Shown here: piece after piece, positions 29,701-32,671 of the stretch | How the letters are laid out: the number at the start of each line of letters is the position of its first letter | Numbering within the stretch: position 1 is the stretch's first letter | NCBI GenBank assembly: GCA_019239425.1 | Contig: JAFAZX010000011.1 | Span: 1 to 32,671, forward strand | Origin: Acidobacteriota bacterium | GTDB lineage: Bacteria; Acidobacteriota; Blastocatellia; Pyrinomonadales; Pyrinomonadaceae | Direction of reading: 5' to 3' | Length of the DNA: 32,671 bases | Notes under the pieces: model-generated | The model's database searches: none | What the model was told of the DNA's origin: nothing | What the model saw: the letters and a program-made list of their open reading frames with translations, nothing else | Translations under genes and position numbers: made by a program

Positions 29701-32671
29701 CGGTTCGCGCCCTGACCTTCGCGGGCGTGAAGCTCACGGGCACCGTGACGGACGACGGGCTGCCTACGAATTCGACTACCGCCCGGTGGTCAGTCGTGAG
29801 CGGCCCCGGCACTGTCCTCTTCGCCGACGAGCACGCGGCCTCGACCGCGGCCTCGTTCGCAGCGCCCGGCGATTACGTGCTGCGTCTCACGGCCGACGAC
29901 ACGGCCGCGACGGTCGCGGACGACGTGACCGTCAACGTCACGGAGGCGAACCGCGCACCCGCCGTCAACGCGGGAGTGGATCAGACAATCACCCTGCCCA
30001 ATACGACGACGGCGCTCGTGGGCTCGATAACGGACGAAGGGCTCCCGCGGGGGAGAAGTGTGTCCGCACGTTGGAGCAAGGTGGCGGGGCCGGGCGCTGT
30101 GACCTTCACAGACGCGTCTTCCGCCTCGACCGACGTCTCGTTCGCCGAAGCCGGCGTCTACGTCTTGCGTCTCACGGCCGGCGACACGGACATGAGCTCG
30201 CAGGACGACATGGTCGTCACGGTCAAGCGCGCGCCCGTCAACCAGGCGCCCGTCGTCGAGGCGGGACCCGACCAATCCGTATCGCTGCCGGGCCGCGCGA
30301 GCCTAACGGGTCAGGCGGTTGACGACGGGCGGCCTTCGGGCTCGACGTTGACTTACACCTGGAGCAAGCTGTCCGGCCCCGGCTCGGTCAGCTTCTCCGC
30401 GCCGAGTGCGTTGATGACCGACGCGTCCTTCTCCGCGGAAGGCGTCTACGTGCTGCGTCTGACGGCGAGCGACTCGGAGCTTTCGGCCTCGGACGAGTTG
30501 ACCGTCACGGTCTCGCCCCGAGGGACGAACAGCGCGCCGAACGTCACGGCCGGCCCCGACCAGGAGGTGCGCCGCCCCGACGCCGTCACGCTCTACGGCA
30601 ACGCGACGGACGACGGCCTGCCTGCGGGCAGCACGCTCAGCGTCGCCTGGAGCGTCGCGAGCGGCCCCGGCCCGGTCAGCTTCACGAACGCGCGCGCGGC
30701 GCGCACCGACGCGACCTTCGACGCCGCGGGCACGTACGTTCTGCGCCTGACGGCGAGCGATTCGGAGCTGACGTCTACGGACGACGTTAGCGTCACGGTC
30801 TACGACGCGCCGACCGGCGACGCGCCGACCGTCGAGCTTGTCTCGCCCGCGGACGGCGCGGAGGTCACGGCGCCGGCGGAAGTTATCGGCTCTGTGAGCG
30901 GCGGCGCTTGGCGTCTAGAGTACGCGTACGTCGAGGACGAGTCCGCGCCCCCGCAAAACTGGCGCGCGTTCGCAACGGGCTCGGGCGCGGTGACGAATGG
31001 TTTACTCGGCCGCTTCGACCCGACCGTGCTCCTGAACGGAAGTTACGCCGTGCGTCTCTCCGCGACAGACACGGCGGGCCGCACTTCGTCCGAGAGCGTT
31101 TCGGTCGTCGTCGCGCGGCAGATGAAGGTCGGCAACTTCACGGTCTCCTTCAACGACCTGAGCGTGCCCGTCGCCGGGATACCGATTCAGGTCACGCGCA
31201 CTTACGACAGCCGCGACAAGCGCCAAGGCGACTTCGGCGTGGGCTGGACTCTTTCGATTGCGAGCGCGCGGGTGCAGAAGACGGTGCCGGTCGGCTCTCA
31301 CTGGTTCGAGACGCAGAGCTTCGCTGCCTTCCGCACCTACTGCCTCGAATCGACGAAGCCGCAGATAATCACTGTCACGTTCGGCGACGGCAAGGTCTAC
31401 AAGTTCAAAGCGGAACCCGCGCAGAAGTGCCAGCGCTTCCAGCCCTTCAACACCGTGCAGATGGTCTACACGCCGATGCCGGGCACGCGCGGCACGCTCA
31501 CGCCCTTAAACGGCGGCTCGGTGATAGTCGCGGGGAGCGTCCCCGGCCCCGTGGACATCGTCGACGTCAACGACCCCTCGGGCTACTACCTCAACCCGTC
31601 GCGCTTCCGCCTGACCGTCGAAGACGGCACCTCCTTCGTGCTCGGCCAGAAGTCGGGCGTCGAGTCCGTCACGATACCTTCGGGCGAGAGTCTGACCATC
31701 ACGAGCGACGGCATCACGCACTCTTCGGGCGAGTCGGTCTCCTTCATACGCGACGCGCAGGGCCGCATACAGGAGATGCGTGACCCCGCGGGCCGCTCGC
31801 GCTTCTACACCTACGACGCGAACGGCGACCTCTCGGCCTACAAGGACGCCGAGGGCAACACGACCACGTTCGCCTACGCCGCGGGCCACTATTTGACGGG
31901 CATGGAGGTGCGCAGCGCCGACGGCACGTCGGTCTTCAAGCCCATCACGAACGAGTACGTTGACGGCCGCCTCGTCCGCCAGCTCGACGCAGACCTCAAG
32001 GAGATAAAGTACGAGCACGACACGGCCTCGCGCCGCGAGGTCATCACAGACCGCCTCGGCCACCCGACCACGTACGAGTACGACGAGCACGGCAACGTCG
32101 TCTACACGAAGGACGCCGAGGGCGGCGAGACCCGCCGCACCTACGACGAGCGCGACAACGTGCTGACGGAGACGACGGCCGAGGGCACGACCACGAACGT
32201 CTACGACCCGGCGACCGACGACCTCCTCCGGACGACCGACCAATACGGCAACGTCACGAAGTACACCTACAACGCGCTACACCGCGTCACGTCCGTAACA
32301 GACCCGCTCGAACACGTGACGACGAGCGAGTACGACGAGCAGAGCGGGCTGATACAGAGGACGGTGGACGGCGAGGGCAACCAGACCCTCTATCACTACA
32401 AGACGCTGACGAGCAGCGTCGAGACGGTGACGGTCGTCCCAAAGGAAGACCCCGCGCACGGCCGAACCACGAACTACAGGTACTACAACGACGGGCGGCT
32501 CCTCTCCGAGACCGACCCCGAGAACCGCAGGACGGAGTACACCTACGACGACAACGGCAACCGCGCCACGCAGGCGGTCACGCGCACGAGATCAGACGGC
32601 ACGACCGAGCGGCTCGTCATCGCCTTCAGGTACGACGGCGAGAACCGGCTGGTGAAGACGATCTACCCCGA
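20766..32671 (+). CDS. Giant exported RHS/PKD-repeat surface protein (3' end outside window)
   Basis: One frame runs from ATG 20766 to the last base with no stop: at least 3968 codons. Residues 1-45 contain a hydrophobic signal (DLTLIALAWSMLTPTLALAG). An IgGFc-binding-like domain begins at GTDFWLMSP (residue 92) and runs to about 515. A beta-helix-like segment of NSG/INSG repeats covers about 516-780. From 786 to about 3350 come sixteen PKD/K319L-like repeats of about 94 residues (NQAPTVNAGADQT..., DDGLPxGS, WSKxSGPG, YVLRLTASD). Interspersed are two jelly-roll modules, two concanavalin-like modules, a glutamine-amidotransferase-like module (about 1999-2235) and one canonical PKD (DYVWDFGDGS). 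An Ig-like unit precedes DUF6531 and RHS/YD repeats (from about 3452, e.g. RFYTYDANGDLSAYKDAEGN). In RHS proteins a variable C-terminal toxin often follows; it is beyond the window. AAGGA lies 11 bases before the ATG. Confidence 0.93.
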   Translation, partial: MKNVPSPFRPVTVFLSLIPSARAVRDLTLIALAWSMLTPTLALAGAVGAKSAGLGRSSGSAARARGGALAGPPSTAPATPKKMTDDSSGGSGTDFWLMSPARGQGGAVSVLLAGDSNAEGTVSNARADFEQKFQISQGRAVSVEVPVAVEDDSKGEAGVALHVTATSPVSAVVLSRGGEGATAYAGLPSDALGTEYIAVGRVASEGVGHARLFVLAVSDSTTVTINPTVPADGHRAGESYSVMLDRGAVYQLAEDSKEGGDPTGTVVSSDKAVAVFVGYEDASVRPGGGRGAGWFAQLPPTDAWGKSFVASPSGEFGGRVRVVASADATHVRVDGADVATIDRSRSYEQAVGAHSLVTSDKPVLVAESDAEFDSSGQAEAAPLVLITPSERYAKTYTFATPSEGFDRQRLNVVIAAGGTASGLTLDGAPVSPTAYASIGEGRFSVATVDVRGGAHTLAAPTPFGVTAYGSGSQSRYAYSFVANLAAAHARGKEGVAQNTLNATAQTTTSAANDCGDLTAIVRHAPSVNGRIEGSVQMLTGEYVNLNSGNVITSDLLVPGTPSIQINGTPGYQGTVDGTGTTTPTGYGVTINSGAQVRHVVRRTNPVTLTSVPVPPASTGTRSVTINSPGQSAGTWSTVRDLTLNSGVGAVTVPAGTYNNFTANDGSYLVFGVAGATTPAVYNFDTLTLNSNSALRLVGPVQLNVGSRVNVSSGAVMGYDQNPRWMELNVSRYDVTVNSLGTLYGVVRAPSGTVYINGRLRGSVQSDRLSINSGASLEWMGCAAPTNQAPTVSADSNQTITLPNNATLNGTASDDGLPSGSSLTVTWSKLSGPGSVTFANANAAATTVSFTTAGTYVLRLTASDTQLTSTSDVTVTVNAQNRAPVVNAGPDLTIAMPNAATLAGTATDDGLPSGSTLTSTWSVLSGPGAVTFANSHAASTTATFAAGGTYVLRLTASDTQLSASDDVTVTVDPRNTAPSVNAGADQSIELPNNASLNASVTDDGYPRGSTLTYSWGKAAGPAAVSFANAGALATTVSFGAPGTYTLRLTASDTEFNVSDDVVVTVYPQNQAPTANAGQDKTVSIATGATLDGVVTDDGLPHGSTLTSTWSKLSGPGDVTFADASRPSTTASFSAPGVYTLRLTANDTRLAASDDIVVTVIPVNRPPTVNAGTDASAYLGANLLRNAGAEEALVVGKIPFWTPDDGLTWAQGSPGTFGMPFGVEGATYFYPNALLDSGLRQDVDVSGFAPLVDAGAQSFEIKGYVRSPAGLPTDGSRMVVEYRDALGAVLSSFDSGVVTSVNAWAEVSDARVAPAGTRVVRVRLLSVKANAQVGGGLFDHLSLRAAGAAAVHLNGTASDDGNPAGSALAVAWGKVSGPGEVRFANPAAAATSAVFTEPGTYVLSLTANDSELNAADGVTITVGRANLPPVVNAGADGAATVGLAYNLNGAVTDDGLPEGSVLTHVWAKASGPGAVTFGEANALATTATFDQPGEYVLRLTAGDSEYSISGEVRATVEPANAAPEVNAGADQTIYLPADAGLNGSVSDDGLPRGASLALTWTKVSGPGPVNFADAHAAQTSALFSAPGTYVLRLSAGDTQLTGQDELNVSVVAANQPPSVSAGNAQIITMPTNSANLAGAVTDDGLPAGARLTSQWSVVGARAVTAPTGFADDFNDNSLDTARWQVFDAFNGAQIVEQNQRLEFRPSTVTNSGVVIRTVGYRDLRDHTIVFKYGGHVGSRNPLTRVVVRDDVSTATVWMDIAPTSLQCYGDFYLDGFSRGDGTFAYDGSPFWVRFRQEGNSYKWETSPDGVNWEPRVSASFPRSPTQYQYFKTSFNTSEGQPVIYLDDFAVTSPAWDKYAGPGSVTFADASSPATTATFSDAGVYTLRLMASDTEFTRSTDVTVTVNPSNHAPVVEAGTSQTILLTESAKLNGSASDEGLPLGAPVALEWSKVSGPGNVTFADPANGITTATFSSAGYYVLRLSAGDTQLTGTDDVLVKVVETYAGLPGGVFITGHDADDHSQGGGYPALGAQNIIKRAVEYVTYKKARPRLLLVTDLRNPGGDQADPRNAMGLCGFTVYDVADYGSGQQNAKNLHTVNFSDYDVIIVASDFGGWLRQDELDILNARSAELLDYVNSGGGIVAFAESGGRPVPPGTYTGTTHDRFKFLPFVVSSEEFHEAETGIRVTPDGAAMGLTDSDVSGNFSHNIFTTTGGMSVIDRDPFNNFLSLAVRGKHITSAGADGNDAPIVSAGQGRAITLPHATTLAGFVSDDGLPAGSAVTTLWRKISGPGNVNISSPNTPQTEANFDAPGVYVLRFSASDGQLSSYSDVTVTANPLGQYVVVGVGSDQTIRLTKSASLNATVTDGRVSQTQPLTLQWTKVSGPGAVTFANPATLSTAASFGAPGVYVLRFSAGDPTYAGFDELTVSVRPAAGPLADDFNDNTNDPSKWYYGPGITEAGGQLQATLPNVAAFPEFQSVGTIDMTGEGAFVQMEVVDYGDPNFNNSQRYIFWRIQASEGHWFQWVYNSDGIDLYLDNIRLGRIFGHPRYWRLIHFVANDRVNFQTSDDNANWVTQYSLVGPYTFTLDSLIFRLIPGANGTNAAGTVKFDNVNSNLPQVLPNRPPTPATGGPYHATVGVPLQLDGSGSTDPGDVIVDYVWDFGDGSAGSGATPTHTYSSTGTYVARLTVRDIDGATGTTTTTVTVTLPNQAPTVNAGADQTMRLPASATLGGSVSDDGLPEAAALTSQWSIVSGPGSVNFANASNLSTTASFSTDGTYVLRLTASDSELSASDDVIVTVEAAPQNQPPTASAGEDQSATPGLNLVRNGGGEEQIVNGVIPGWTKAEGESWAQSPAGTSNFYESFEGKTYLHAPGDAHAELQQDVDVSAYAGTIKTGAQQFAMNVAVRAANETPADTARVVYEFRDASDENVLATADSGEITTSEAWQTVEGAFAAPAGTAFIRVRLIASRNSGATTDAYFDAVSVRALTFAGVKLTGTVTDDGLPTNSTTARWSVVSGPGTVLFADEHAASTAASFAAPGDYVLRLTADDTAATVADDVTVNVTEANRAPAVNAGVDQTITLPNTTTALVGSITDEGLPRGRSVSARWSKVAGPGAVTFTDASSASTDVSFAEAGVYVLRLTAGDTDMSSQDDMVVTVKRAPVNQAPVVEAGPDQSVSLPGRASLTGQAVDDGRPSGSTLTYTWSKLSGPGSVSFSAPSALMTDASFSAEGVYVLRLTASDSELSASDELTVTVSPRGTNSAPNVTAGPDQEVRRPDAVTLYGNATDDGLPAGSTLSVAWSVASGPGPVSFTNARAARTDATFDAAGTYVLRLTASDSELTSTDDVSVTVYDAPTGDAPTVELVSPADGAEVTAPAEVIGSVSGGAWRLEYAYVEDESAPPQNWRAFATGSGAVTNGLLGRFDPTVLLNGSYAVRLSATDTAGRTSSESVSVVVARQMKVGNFTVSFNDLSVPVAGIPIQVTRTYDSRDKRQGDFGVGWTLSIASARVQKTVPVGSHWFETQSFAAFRTYCLESTKPQIITVTFGDGKVYKFKAEPAQKCQRFQPFNTVQMVYTPMPGTRGTLTPLNGGSVIVAGSVPGPVDIVDVNDPSGYYLNPSRFRLTVEDGTSFVLGQKSGVESVTIPSGESLTITSDGITHSSGESVSFIRDAQGRIQEMRDPAGRSRFYTYDANGDLSAYKDAEGNTTTFAYAAGHYLTGMEVRSADGTSVFKPITNEYVDGRLVRQLDADLKEIKYEHDTASRREVITDRLGHPTTYEYDEHGNVVYTKDAEGGETRRTYDERDNVLTETTAEGTTTNVYDPATDDLLRTTDQYGNVTKYTYNALHRVTSVTDPLEHVTTSEYDEQSGLIQRTVDGEGNQTLYHYKTLTSSVETVTVVPKEDPAHGRTTNYRYYNDGRLLSETDPENRRTEYTYDDNGNRATQAVTRTRSDGTTERLVIAFRYDGENRLVKTIYP
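23121..30819 (+). repeat. Array of sixteen PKD/K319L-like repeats within the giant gene
   Basis: Repeat starts (codon for the Asn before APxVNAG) fall at 23121, 23403, 23685, 23967, 24249, then 25035, 25317, 25599, 26484, 27486, about 27773, 28875, 29163, 29949, 30240 and 30528. Uninterrupted units in the first half are exactly 282 bases (94 codons); later units are 288-291. Three units carry inserted modules. The strong DNA similarity makes the array prone to recombination and to assembly collapse. Confidence 0.88.

Overview
The window is high-GC bacterial chromosome. I infer an Acidobacteriota-like host, perhaps Blastocatellia/Pyrinomonadales. The reasons are a secreted 'VWFA-related' protein of the acidobacterial type, secreted amidohydrolase clusters, many envelope proteins of unknown function with signal peptides, and heptad-repeat hairpins between genes. 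The taxonomy is inference from gene content. No rRNA, plasmid or phage genes were seen.

Layout. 1-2239: a secreted GH20 beta-N-acetylhexosaminidase (5' part, minus) diverges from a ROK-family repressor (plus), probably an amino-sugar use and control pair. 2578-5409: a TPR protein, an IS1202-type insertion sequence with a 19-bp target duplication, an HNH-type protein whose stop codon was hit by the element, and tRNA-Arg(ACG) with a clear promoter. 5508-8715: a VWA protein, two small Cys-rich proteins of unknown function and a small exported protein. 8840-12115: an OmpA-type porin-like lipid or peptidoglycan anchor protein and a multi-Ig-domain exported protein. 12199-16900: a three-gene operon of exported amidohydrolases, in which only the middle protein keeps the metal-binding HxH. 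17235-19998: a BON-domain lipoprotein, a YggX-like protein with two CxxC pairs, a BCP-type peroxiredoxin and a PflX-like radical SAM protein, mostly a redox and iron theme. 20766 to the window end: one uninterrupted reading frame of at least 3968 codons. It encodes a giant exported protein with an IgGFc-binding-like N-terminus, sixteen PKD-like repeats of about 94 residues with lectin-like and glutamine-amidotransferase-like modules inserted, and an RHS/YD-repeat region that runs off the window.

The most unusual non-coding structure is a set of palindromic arrays built from short tandem units (GGCAGTA, GGTGCTG, GGCGGAA and a roughly 9-mer). Most sit exactly at 3' ends of genes. In five genes the GGCAGTA array itself supplies the TAG stop codon. 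Two arrays also enclose a classic GC-rich terminator hairpin between convergent genes.
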